Positions 24,661-35,559 of a stretch of 64,000 nt of DNA are shown here, one piece after another. The notes under the pieces were generated by a model that saw only the letters and a list, made by a program, of their open reading frames with translations, had not been told where the DNA came from and did not search any database. The first letter of the stretch is position 1. Each line of letters opens with the position of its first letter. The stretch is taken from the NCBI GenBank assembly GCA_025403435.1, contig CM046333.1, positions 15,773,770 through 15,837,769 on the forward strand, written 5' to 3'. The position numbers and the translations under genes are program-made. This DNA is from Artocarpus heterophyllus. Taxonomy: Eukaryota > Streptophyta > Magnoliopsida > Rosales > Moraceae.

Positions 24661-25260
24661 TTTTACCCAAGTTGCTCTCTTCACTTCAACATTAGTGCAT
24701 CTTTGGCTCCTAAGAGAAATGTTGCAAAACATGAGCAAGTTTTGTATTCTAATGTAGTACGTAGCTTGATGTATGTGATGGTACGTACGCAAGGCCTGAT
24801 ATTTCACGGCCTGTTGGAGTTATTAGCAGATACAAGCATGCATGATTCTGGTGAAAGATGCTGACAATCTATGCAAAGGATTTAGCGTAATAATCCAAAC
24901 ATCATAATAGATGTTAGCTTGGTTTTTAAGCGGGATATCACAAGGGTCTTAGGCTGAGAAAAAATTGGACGCAAACAACATACGAGGGTATGCAAGATGG
25001 GCTGGGATCGGACATGCGTGGAATACGTGGCCTAGTTGGCCTATTTAATTGGGGGCCTTTTTTGAAATATAAAACTGGGCCTTAAGTTGTACTCATTCTT
25101 ACTTTTTTTTTTAGAATGAATAAAATAACATATTTTTGAAATTTTTTGTAGTGAAGAATAGGTTTTAAAACTTACATCATAAATTTACTATTTATTATAA
25201 ATACTTTTAAAACTTACTATTTACTTATATTAGTTTTAAAAAAGTGATATTTTTATTACT
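24661..25260. other. Intergenic, nothing recognised
   Basis: No supported gene or repeat boundary. Confidence 0.35.
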
Positions 25261-25400
25261 AGGGTGTTTGAAAAGGTGGTGGGAACCACTTTTACTGTAG
25301 CATGTGAAAGTTTTACACTGTAGCATGTGAGAGCTTTATATTGTTCATAACTGAGATTGTGGTGGGAACTGAGTGGTTCCCACCACTGCCAAACACCCCT
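25261..25400. mobile_element. MITE, 'GAGCTTTACACTG' family, copy 5 (best preserved)
   Basis: A 140-bp element with long terminal inverted repeats: AGGGTGTTTG...GGTGGTGGGAACCACT at the left, and GTGGTTCCCACCAC...CAAACACCCCT at the right. The core TAGCATGTGAGAGCTTTA occurs inside. A GGGTGTTTGG-type end suggests the PIF/Harbinger (Tourist) group, but no clean TWA target duplication was seen. Confidence 0.7.
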
Positions 25401-26334
25401 TACATTTTTTTTCTTACAACCAGGTTCAAATGTTTTGTATTTCGTTTCTCATTTCTGCTGATTGGAATTTACTAATTGCCTGTTCAAGTTTAGGCGGATG
25501 ACTAGTGGTCATCTAGTGAGTGAAATTAATCCTGTATGTGTGTAGTTTTGTCTACAAACTTGTGGGCAGGACCAAGACCATACTGCCTTATAACATATAG
25601 ATGTGAGTAAAGTGACTATTAAGACAATTAGGTACAGTTAACTGTGAGTGTTGTTGTCTTTGCCTTGTTCTGTAAATGTAGTGACACAGCAAAGGGCCGA
25701 AGTATTAGTGCGAGAACGGAGGCATAGGCCTTGAACGATGGTAAGAACAATAAGATTAAAAGTTGTAATAACAGAAACAATTGCCAAAGGACTGTTTATG
25801 CAATGTTGCTTCACGCTTTCCTTCAAGTGACCCTATGAAATCTAGAAAAAGAATTGAGCTTTTCACAAACATGCGCGCCGATATGTTGAACAAGCAGATC
25901 CATATTTATCTTGTTCCTCTGCAATGCCTCTGTTCAAAGGAGACTGCATTTCTTACTTGTTTAAAAAGAATGTAGTTGAGTGATAACATCATTTCAAATA
26001 AGCAAGAAAAAACAAAGCACAAATGTTTTAACATGAATAACTTCGAGAAACGGTTGACCCGCAAACAACTTCGCTTAGTGTCAATCTTTTCAACAAATGG
26101 ATTTGGAAGGAACATAAAGTGCTGTTTTGAACTCAATAATCATGGGAAAACATATCAGAAATATTTGAATGTAATCCCTTTTTCTTACATCAAACGGAAG
26201 CCAGAACCAAAGCCTACAAATTATGAAAATAACTACTAATGTTTCAAGCTACAAGTCTAAAGAATTTATTCCAAACTAGAAGGTAGAAATGTGTGTGTTT
26301 ACAAATGTATAATTGAAGATTTCATGAGTAGTAT
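25401..26334. other. Intergenic, nothing firmly recognised
   Basis: Small overlapping frames on both strands around 25780-26240 have no recognised domain. This is the 3' flank of the DUF247 pseudogene. Confidence 0.35.
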
Positions 26335-27579
26335 TTAAGCAACAGAGATAATTGAACAAACGGCCTGTATGATGGTAAGAACGAGGAGAAAAGCAGCTGC
26401 AACTGCAGGAATGCCTGCCCAATGAGTGTTGAAATAATTTTGCTTCAGGTTTGCCTTCCGAGTGTTCCAAAATGCTCTGCACTGCTCATCGAGCTTTTTA
26501 CAAGCATCTGCAAAAGTGAAATCATAATCCCATCTCCGAGCTTATTTATCATAGACAACCCCTCGCTGTTATCGCCAAACAAGTTCTCAACAATCCTATT
26601 TTTTACAAGCAAATCCACATCCCTAGAAATGTTAATAAGGCGGTCCATAAAGAAAATGTAATCATTCAAGTTCTTCTTTTCACAATGGCACTGCTCAAAG
26701 GCAAGCAAGTTTCTGATTGTAGTTTCTATCAGAGCACTACGTTTCAACTTTGGAATCTCCAACATCCCTTCTGAGAAGCCTACGGCAAGCAAGTTTTTAC
26801 TTCACGTCACCTTGAACTCAACTCCAGCATGGTGTAGCTCTGTCATGCTTCGCAGGGTTAGATTTTCGAGCTTCCCAGTCTCTGGCTTCAATGGAGCATA
26901 CAATTCTCTCAGTAAATCAACAAAATGCTCTATTTTAGGTGGACCGTTTTGGTTCCAGTTTTCTTCTGTTACAGCTACGTCCGTTACACTTGTGAAAAAC
27001 TGAAGACAAAGTTTGATGATTGAAGGGTCTGCAAATTTTCCTGAGTCAAAAAGATATTCAAGGATGAAGAAGGGCAGCTGATTCTCAATCAATTGCAAAT
27101 CATGAGGCACGTCACCGAACAACCATGGCCTGCCAAAGATGGGGTCATCGTCATCTTGATCATCATGTGTTAAATATCTCAACAAGAACTGAATGATGAC
27201 AATGGCGTCCGCTAGCACAATCTCCGTGAGTTCATCACTTGTGAAATCCATAGGTTCTTCATAACAACCGCGCAAGTCTGCTTCTTTTTCCTTTACGATC
27301 GTTATGTAAAACTCTAAGCTTTCCCCGGTGCGTTCGAGATGAGCTCTCTTCCATGGATTTTAAGCTTTCGTTTTGATGGTGACGCGGGCCAAAGGAAACC
27401 ACCTTAGGTGTGTACATGTCGGGGTTTAAATGTCGAAGTCCATATGGCACTCTATAGATACAACGGTTGGAAGTACATAAACGAGGCAAGCTCTCTAGCT
27501 TCGTTCGCATGGATGTTGTCAAGGGAATACATTGGTTTTCGATGTCGTTTAGAACATCATCATATCCATCATTTTCCAT
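26335..27579 (-). pseudogene. DUF247 (UPF0481) protein, broken copy 1
   Basis: A full-length DUF247 gene body is readable on the minus strand from MENDGYDD at 27579 to the C-terminal membrane anchor (AAAAFLLVLTIIQAVCSI) ending in TAA at 26335. Family hallmarks are the N-terminal IYRVPYGLRHLNPDMYTPKV, then QLIENQLPFFILEYLF and a late IRNLLAFEQCH. Three lesions disable it: a one-base shift near 27338 (after SMEE), an in-frame TGA at 26802-26804 (between FKVT and SKNLLAVGF) and another one-base shift near 26530 before DFTFADACKKLDEQC. DUF247 proteins are plant membrane-anchored proteins of mostly unknown role. No introns are seen, as is usual in the family. A degraded paralogue lies immediately upstream. 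Confidence 0.85.
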
Positions 27580-27899
27580 GTCTTTGTTATGAAGAAAGGT
27601 CGATGTTCTGACACTCGTATTAAGATCACAAAATCCAACCTAAAGGGAATGGTAAAAATAGCCAGCAAATTTGCGGTCCAAGAAGACGAATCAAGCCAAC
27701 GAGTGTTTAATGAAAAAGGTTTACTTTTTCTTTTTAATGCAAATCCACACACAGAGAGAAAAAGTAGTTTTATTTTTTATCACCTTCGTTCTTGGTTACC
27801 ACCATAAAATGTAGAGAAAAACAAAAGAAGGCAAGTAAGTTTTTTTTTTTAACCATTTCTATTCAGAACGATTCACAGAAATGCAGAAGGCAGAAAAGC

Positions 27900-28460
27900 A
27901 AAATTAATAACAATAATAAGAAAAGTTGCCACAAAATTGAAAAGTTCCTCAAGGATGAAGAAAGGAAGTTGACTCTCAAGCAAGGCCAAGTCAGGCCAGA
28001 TGTCCTGCAGCATCCATGGCTTGTTAAATACGCGGTTGTGATCATCTTGGTACGCTTCAAATTACCTTAAAAAGACCTCAATGATGAAGGCTGCATCCAC
28101 TAGAATGATCTTCGCAAATTCATCACCTTAAAATTGTGCAACTCAGCTTCCTTTTGCTTTATAATCTTTACAAAATGCTCCAAGCTTGTGTTTGGTGCGT
28201 TCGAGATAGTCTCTTAGATACCTTTTCTTGTGTTCTTCCATTGGTTTTAAGCTTTCCTTGCCATGGTGAAGTGGGCCAATGGATACCACCTGGGGTGTGT
28301 ACGCCTTTTCCTTCACCAGACGTAGTCGCTATGAAACTATATAAATGCAACAATTTGAAGACAACGGAGACAAGTTTTCCAACTCCAATCTCATAGAATT
28401 AACCAAGGGAGTTAATTGGTTTTCGATCTCATTTGGAGCATTATAATACCCGTTTTCCAT
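27900..28460 (-). pseudogene. DUF247 protein, broken copy 2 (truncated)
   Basis: A second minus-strand DUF247 remnant starts MENGYYNAPNEIENQ at 28460, parallel to copy 1. It shifts frame after NCCIYIVS and continues with YTPQVVSIGPLHHGKESL and YLRDYLERTKHKLG. Near 28040-27945 it reads KPWMLQDIW and LLESQLPFFILEELF, then loses similarity, so the C-terminal half is missing. Several shifts and stops are present. Head-to-tail arrangement with copy 1 indicates an old local tandem duplication. Confidence 0.75.
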
Positions 28461-29666
28461 GTTTCCACAGTCCCTATTGTTGGGAATGATCACAAAAGCC
28501 ATATAAATAGTCAAGATAAAGCACATCCCAAGTCCAGAAATAAAGAAATGTCTTTTGGTTTAAGAAAAAGTTAGTTATCATATAAAGCCAATTTAAAGTT
28601 CAATTTCTGCTTTGATGCTTCTTTCATTTTTTTTTTCATCAGCTAGTTCTTTATTTCCTGATTATCTTCTGCTAGTCTTTTGTTTCCGCTGGAACACCCA
28701 GAAAACGTAGGTAAAAAGAAATATTAATTAAAATTGTGGCCATTTACTCCAAACAACTTCACACAAAACCTGAAGTCAAAGGGCTTGGAAAATTAAGAAA
28801 AATTTGTTCTTTATCAATAAAGATCGTGATGCCATAACCTTCAATTACGAGTACCATAAACCATATAAGCAACTAGTGATTTTGTGAACGTTAAAAAAAA
28901 AAAAAAAATGTCGTACCTGATTTTGGAAGGAAGCTTTTGGTGGCTTTGGCAGAAGATTTGAAAAGCGCAACAACAACCTTCTTCTGCTCGTTTTGTGGAT
29001 GAGAAACAAAGTTGTTGGATCTTCAAACATTATACCACGATGGGTTTGCATATTTTTGTTTATATATACATTGGACTTTGTAAAAGAGTAGCAAAGTCAA
29101 CTCTCAACTCTCAACTCGATCTCTCTCCCTCTCTCTCTCTCTCTCTAGAATGCTAGGCTTCTCCATGGTTTGCACGCCAAGGTTAGGCAGTGGTACCTGC
29201 AAAATAACTTTCCAAGAAGGAGACACTTAAACTACCACAGAAATCTCCAACATAACTTCCACTCAAGTGTGATTTTTGTAATATACAAAACATTGATTAT
29301 AGGGCTGTGTTTCCTTTGTTTCCTTTGACTCTCATGCTGTTGGCATTCTGAGCTAAAAAATTCATGTACGACTCCAACCGACAGAATGCGCTTCAATTTT
29401 TTAAAAACAAAAAATAGAAAACAAAAATGATGGAACAAAAACTCGGGAGATCTTGAAATGTTAAGAGATCATGGTGTAAGCAGTGACAAGGACATAAAAG
29501 TAAGCAAGAGAAAGTATTGCAATTGCCACCTGGATGGGGTGGCCCTCTCTCTCTCTTTTTCCGTCTTCCTTGGTGGACAAAAGCGGCTTCTTGCTTGTTG
29601 ATGATGTGGAAAATACACACGTTGGCTTCGCTAAAAATCTAACCAAACTACAGGGGAAAATAAAGA
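28461..29666. other. Upstream flank of DUF247 copies; no gene recognised
   Basis: A CT microsatellite lies at about 29120-29146. A minus-strand frame at 29461-29646 lacks an ATG start and ends in a hydrophobic segment (VAIAILSLAYFYVLVTAY); it could be an exon of an unrecognised gene, but no splice partner was found. Confidence 0.35.
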
Positions 29667-30123
29667 TTAATTATATAACTATATTTTTTAAATTTAATTA
29701 TTTTTTATTTTTTAAAACCATAAAAAGATCCTTGAAATTTTAAAAGTTATTTCAATTTTATCCCTATTAATTAAAAAAATTAGACAAAACAATATGACTA
29801 CCCATAAATAGTTATGATAATATTTTATATATTAAAAACATAAAAAATCTTAAAACAAAACATCAAATTTCAAAAAAAGTTCTAAAGTTTTATGACTTTT
29901 TTAAATTTTAAAATATATATATTTTAAAATTTTTCTTATGATGAAATATATATTTCATAAACAAATTAGATTTAATTTTAAGTATTTTTATCTTATCTCT
30001 ATATTTTTTAAGTCTGAAAAGTTTATAAGGGATAAAATTGAAACAAGTTTTTTAAATTTAAAGAAAAATAAAAAAAATTAAATCAAAAAATAATAAAAAA
30101 TAAGAGATATAATTACATAATTA
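29667..30123. mobile_element. Long inverted-repeat element (Mutator-like MITE)
   Basis: The left arm, TAATTATATAAC running to TTTCAATTTTATCCCT, recurs inverted at the right (GGGATAAAATTGAAAC running to ATATAATTACATAATTA). Arms are about 100 bp with an AT-rich centre and no coding capacity. The class is inferred from the long terminal repeats. Confidence 0.55.
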
Positions 30124-30745
30124 ACCCATTTTCTCCGCAATTGCAACAAGTCAAAAATAGATAACGTTTTTGTTAAAGCTGAACTATCCTTCCACCTTTA
30201 TTTTTAACTTTTATACCACCATTTCTAAGGTTCCACCCTTCTTTGACGGTGCCACAACAGTTAACAGGGGAGAGGCAGTGTAACTAGAAATTTCTGGGAA
30301 AATAAAGGTGGTTCCTGTTAATTGGGAGGCATCTTCCCAACATGAAATACAAAAAAAAGTTTTCCAAAAAATGGGATCTCCATATTGATAATCTTATCAC
30401 AATGATGTCCCTTTCTTATTGTTCACTCTGACTCTTGCTAGTGACATCCTGAGCCGAACAATTCAAATATGATGCCAAGCAACACCACAATGCTTCAAAA
30501 CTGTGATAATGACGCGGTTATAGGCATATAATGCTCCTATCCACCAAAAAGAAAAAATACACAAGAATTCACCAGTGACACTTGACATCGCTTTCTGAAC
30601 CCGTGTACTGAGACTCAAGGGAAAGTTTTCAGAAACAATAATGTTTCCAACAAAATGATTTCGCCCGGGACAAACACAATTTTAAAACTCAGTTAACAAC
30701 AAGAACATACTAATTAAAAAAAAGTAACGAGGACAATCTTTGAAC
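30124..30745. other. Intergenic; 3' flank of the membrane-protein gene
   Basis: Likely contains the 3' UTR of the minus-strand gene ending at 30746. Nothing else recognised. Confidence 0.4.
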
Positions 30746-32737
30746 TCATTTCAGTTTAGATTTTGAAGAGCTTTGAAGAGGCTTTGCGACAGGTCTAGCA
30801 GGGGCACTTCTATCAACTTTTTTCATGTCGTACTTTACGGATGAGAAAGCACAGATAAGAGCAACAACCATGGTGGGATAGACGTAAACGGCTCTTGTAG
30901 GATCTGAGCTAGCAGGCTTTCCAAGTATCCCCTCCTTGACAAGGCCCCAGATTATAAGAAGCGTCCCAAACATGCTCATCCTTCCTGGTTTTAGAAGACA
31001 CACAAGAGCTCCAGCCACAGAGAAGTAGCTTCCAGCAAGAACCTTAGAGCACAAATGAGAATTGGGAAGAACAATGTCGGAAAATGAAGCCCCAAAAGGT
31101 TGATAAGTCTAGTTATTAGAGAATAGGAACATCGGATGCCTACCAAAGACCATCCAACAATGTAGATGTAATTACAGAAATCACAGGATGAGTAGGGATA
31201 GCATGTCAGTTGGAGGTACCATTTAGCGTTACTGAAACGGATCTTCTTCAAAATCTTCAAGTGGTATTTTTATTATTTAGAATTTAGAAAATCATTTCAA
31301 AATCCAGTATAAATGCCCACTTAAAAAGCAAAAGGAAAAAGGAACAGGGAAATAAAACATGCAATTGTAATCAAGCCTGCTTTGAAGTTGATGCCAAGAA
31401 AATAAATTCTGCTGCCATTTCAAGAGATTTTATACAAGTACAATTCATAGATAGTTAAAACAACAAATTAAGAAGGGCCATCAGTGGATAAACCAGAAAT
31501 GTACCTCCAATCGTTGAAGATCGGTCACCGCTGGGGCTTCCTTCACACTGGTCAAGTTATAAATGTCTAACAGGTTATCCCAGCTTGGAACAGTCATGTT
31601 CATGACTAAGCTATTCACAGCAGCTCCAGGGTAAAGAAAAGTCTTCACCAATGCCACTGGAAAAATCTCACTTGCAATCAACTGGGATGACGTGACGTGC
31701 AATGGTGTTGTGCACATTCCAGATCTGCAAGGAACCCTGTAAAACAAAAGTTAATAAAACGCCAAGTCAAGGATACAAGATGCAACTCGTAAATTACTTT
31801 ATTTTTGTCCATAATTTCTCATTTCTAAAGAAGTTTTGCACCCTTGTTTTACTCTTTCGGTCAGGAGAAGCACGAAGCAAAAAGATCAAATTGACTTTTT
31901 TTTTTCTCTCTCTCTTTCTTGAAACAAGATTACATTGTAAATTACTTAGAAAGGAATCTAGCAAATCCCATTAAAAGAAAAGAAGTCAACCAAAAATGCT
32001 TGGTAATACTAATATCTACTATTAACATGTTTTACAGCTTGACAGGATTCACTCAACTTGCTGATTGCAAGTGCTTACTAGTTCCTAAGCCATATGTTCC
32101 ATTTACCTTAAATCACAGTGTCGATGTGAAAGATTATCCTGGCACAGAACTAATAGATCCAAAGAAATCAAAATAAAAACAGGGAAAATCTATACACAAG
32201 TGAATGAACAAACAGAGATGCAACTAATTTTCTGAAGCAAGATTTGAGAACAAGACACTGCATCCGGTCAATCAAATAGTAAAGAATTATAGCCACCTTG
32301 TCAATTTCACCAGTCAAAACTCCCAAGTTACAATTAATTTAAGATTCAACTTGTATTTAATCAAATCAACAAAAAATCAACAGCTTCCTCGGCTGGAAAA
32401 CGATACGAAGATGCTGAAACGTAATCTAATCATGTTTAAACTATTATTAACATTCAACAAGTTAAGCAACCAAAAATCGTGAACAAGAAAACAGATCTCG
32501 GAGACGAAGGAAGAACCGAAAACAAATGAAAGGTTAAAAAACCAAAATTGGATAAAGAAATCAGTGTTTTTCATAAAAGAAGCCTCCGAGTTCTGAGATT
32601 GGTCCGGAGAAAAACGCTAAAATTTACCTGAAAAGAGGGATTTGAAGTATGATTAAGATGAAGTAGATGCGCGAGGCTATCAACGGGAGGTTCTTCAACG
32701 ATCCTTTTGACGACGATGGCGATGAAGAAGTCGCCAT
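30746..32737 (-). CDS. Uncharacterised plant membrane protein, three exons
   Basis: Minus-strand exons 32737-32628, 31736-31505 and 31042-30746 join at GT-AG sites in frame and encode 212 residues. The protein starts MATSSSPSSSKGSLKNLP. Hydrophobic segments are seen at LIASRIYFILIILQIPLF (exon 1), SYFSVAGALVCLLKP and MFGTLLIIWGLV (exon 3), and YPTMVVALICAFSSV, followed by a basic Ser/Lys-rich tail. Exon 2 encodes a mainly extramembrane segment with several possible N-glycosylation sites (NMT, NLT). The first junction splits an Arg codon and the second falls between codons. I do not recognise the family. A polytopic or anchored membrane protein of the endomembrane or plasma membrane is all that can be inferred. 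The gene looks intact. Confidence 0.75.
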
Positions 32738-33367
32738 TATTGCCCAATTTCCCCGACCACAAAGAGAGAGAGAAATGGTACGGAGAGCGACCGAGAGAGG
32801 GGATCTGGTGCTTGTGGACGTAGAGGAAAGGGAATATTACTTGATCCAAAAACCACGTAGTTTCGTCATATTCTCCACCTTTCTAATATATTTAAGATAA
32901 TTTTAAAAAAATATCTCCTCTAATATCCGGAAGAGTCCAGCAGAGAGCTGAATTTTTGGTGGGAGCTTTTCATCTGTTGAAAGATGAATTTTTGGTGCTT
33001 ATTTCTTGTTCCACATCTCAAAATTTTTTACGTTAAAAAGGGTCTTAGAGAGATATCTAATTGCTTGGAAGTTCTGTTCTAATAAAAAATGGGCTTCATT
33101 TTGAATTTTTGCCCATATTGCCAGTGTTGATTATAATTTATGTCTCTCCTCAAACAAGTAGAGTTGTTTCATTATTTTTCTGTAAAGGTGTAGCATTTGT
33201 TTGCGACAATTTCACCTTCAATTTAATTATATTAGATTAGCATTTTTAACACCACTCAGTCATACTACATGATTGGCTTGCAAAATTGTGAGAACTTCTT
33301 TATTACTAGTGTTGCTAACTATCCTTTAATTACCCGAGAATAGAGCCTTGCTATTTGCATCATGCAG
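32738..33367. other. Promoter side of the membrane-protein gene and flank of the OCP3 fragment
   Basis: The 5' UTR and promoter of the minus-strand gene should be at the left. No acidic OCP3 N-terminal coding sequence is present upstream of 33368, although it would be expected there if that gene were whole. Confidence 0.5.
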
Positions 33368-33986
33368 ATCAAAAGTCTTGCGGCCGAGCTGTGTCTCGAC
33401 AGGCCTGTTGTTCTCGAATTGCTGCCAAATCCCCCTCCGAATCTTCTGACGATGAGTGCTGCTTTGCCTGATCATGAGCCACCTCCAACAATAACAGTCA
33501 CTGAAGCGAAGACCGTTGAAACTGTCGTGGAGACGACGACTACCCCCAAACCGGACGCAGCGGAGAAGGTTCTGGTTCATGTCATGCAACGGAGATTCTC
33601 TAATCAAAAGAGGCTGAAGAAAGCTCACATTCAAACCCTCGAAGATGTTTACAGAAGAACAAACCGGCCAACCGTAATTGAAGTTTCTGTTATATATCCT
33701 TCCCATATCAGTTTTAATAGCTAGTGATGTTATCTACTGCATTTTCTCGTTTGTTTGGATATATATAATTCTCTTTGAACATGAACTGGGGTCGTTTCGT
33801 TATTAATAATTGTCATCTTTGTGTGTTTGATAATCGACACAGAATGCGATGATTAGCAGCATTGTGCATGTGACAAACCTGCCCCGGAAAAGGATTATGA
33901 AATGGTTTGAGGACAAGCGTTCTGAAGAAGGGGTTCCCGACCAGCGGCTTCCATATCAACGGTCTGTTCATGATACTATTCAATGA
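33368..33986 (+). pseudogene. OCP3-like homeodomain gene, 5'-truncated fragment
   Basis: Two plus-strand exons, 33368-33673 and 33843-33986, join in frame. The first begins after a splice acceptor (TTGCATCATGCAG) with IKSLAAELCLDRPVVLELL; the second reads NAMISSIVHVTNLPRKRIMKWFEDKR and ends TGA. This matches the C-terminal half of OVEREXPRESSOR OF CATIONIC PEROXIDASE 3, a nuclear or plastid homeodomain regulator of defence and drought responses. The homeodomain recognition-helix part (KRIMKWFEDKR) is kept. The N-terminal transit region and acidic repeats are absent from the preceding sequence. The retained intron argues for DNA-level duplication rather than retrocopying. An unusually large upstream intron or a start at the in-frame ATG of 33362 are less likely alternatives. 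Confidence 0.75.
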
Positions 33987-35551
33987 AGAAATGTATAGAC
34001 AGAGGTATGCTAGTTACAAAGATGTTGCAAAATTAATGCGATAGAAACAAAGATAAAAAACATACAGAGATTTTACGTGAAAACCCAAAACGGAAAAAAA
34101 CCACGCGCAGATGAGAAGAAAATCATTAAATTCATGAAGATTACAATGGAGGCGCTAAGGAGGCTTAAAATTTGCTAATAATGAAGCCCTAACGTAATAC
34201 ATCATATATATAGGTATAGGTAAAATCCTATGGGTCAAAAACATAAACAAAACGGCTCAGCAACAACGGTCCATACCGCAGGACGGAGCTCCCGTACCCC
34301 CGGCGAGATCAATGGTGGGCTACGGGATCGGGCCGCCCCTGCTACCACCACAGATCTCATGAAAAATCTTATTTTTATTTTTTACCATAATTTGTCATAC
34401 CCCAAGCTTTTCGGGTCAAACCAAACTAAATTCAAGTTACCATAAAAGACATCTTGGAGATCTATTAAAAAAAAAAAAAAAATTACGATACTTCTCCAAA
34501 ACCTTACTTTGGAGAACCCTTTTTTGGCTGAAGCCTACTTTGAAACTTGGAGCACGGTTCTCATTGTAATTTCCTCTCAACAGTGTTATTTCTTTTTTTT
34601 CTATATTCTTGTAACATTTTGTAACTTGTTAAAAAAAGAAGAAAAAATCGTTTTGCAAAGTTGGAACAACAGAAAATTGTGAAATACGAAAAGTGTCTTT
34701 ACATAAACGACATTAGTAATGTCGTCTTCTGAAAGAATGCAAAACGATAGAGAACTTACAGTCTTACCCACCAAGAAGATGTTTGTTTATTTCACTGATG
34801 AAAGGACAGGCGATCAGCATCAGCAGATTAACGTCCGAAGAAAAATGACTCGACATTCGTTTCCCTGTAGAGTGTAAACGACATGAATGTTTTATTGTTT
34901 TTAAAATTTTGTGTCGTTTATACAGTTGTTTTCAGGTTAATGTAGTTTTGTATTCCATGTGTTAATGTCGTTTATGTCATCGTTGTCTTTTTTGATGTTT
35001 TTACTGTTTTTTTTTTTTCGTTTGCTGGCTGTCATTTTTGAAGTTGGCATGCTTTCGATTTTGTTGCCGTTTATTTTCTTTTATTTTTTTTCCAGCATAT
35101 TGTCGTTTTCATGGTTGAAAATTGCATATCATCATCATTCTCAATTGACGTCCTTATCATTACATTGTTTTTTTTTGTGTTTTTGTCCTTTTTTTTTATT
35201 TTTGAAGTTTTGTGTCGTTTCCGAGATGATGGTTATTTTTAAAGTTGATGTCGTTTCTATTTAACTGTCGTTTTTCATTTTTCTGTCGTTTCTTAGTCAT
35301 TTTGTTTTAAACTTGAAAAAACGACATAGAAAAAGGGCATTTAAGCATATTTCAATCAACAAAAAGCAGATCTGCTTGTTTCTTTTTTTTACTAAGCACA
35401 AAAAGCAGATCCTATTATTTTGACTTTGCACTGTTTTACGCTTTTTTTTTTTTGTCACACTTGATGCAAAACAAACTTTATTCACGTTTCCAATCAAGAT
35501 AAAAGACAAGTTGAGGACAAAAGGGCTACCTCCAATTAGATGTCATACGCC
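33987..35551. other. Intergenic with repeat-like segments
   Basis: 34020-34440 looks like degraded retrotransposon LTR sequence (AGATTTTACGTGAAAACCC phrase and a GC-rich tail). 34700-35330 is T-rich with an unusual recurrence of GTCGTTT or its complement AAACGAC. No gene is called; the hydrophobic frame at 34959-35264 is poly-T driven. Confidence 0.35.
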
Positions 35552-35559
35552 AATACTCT

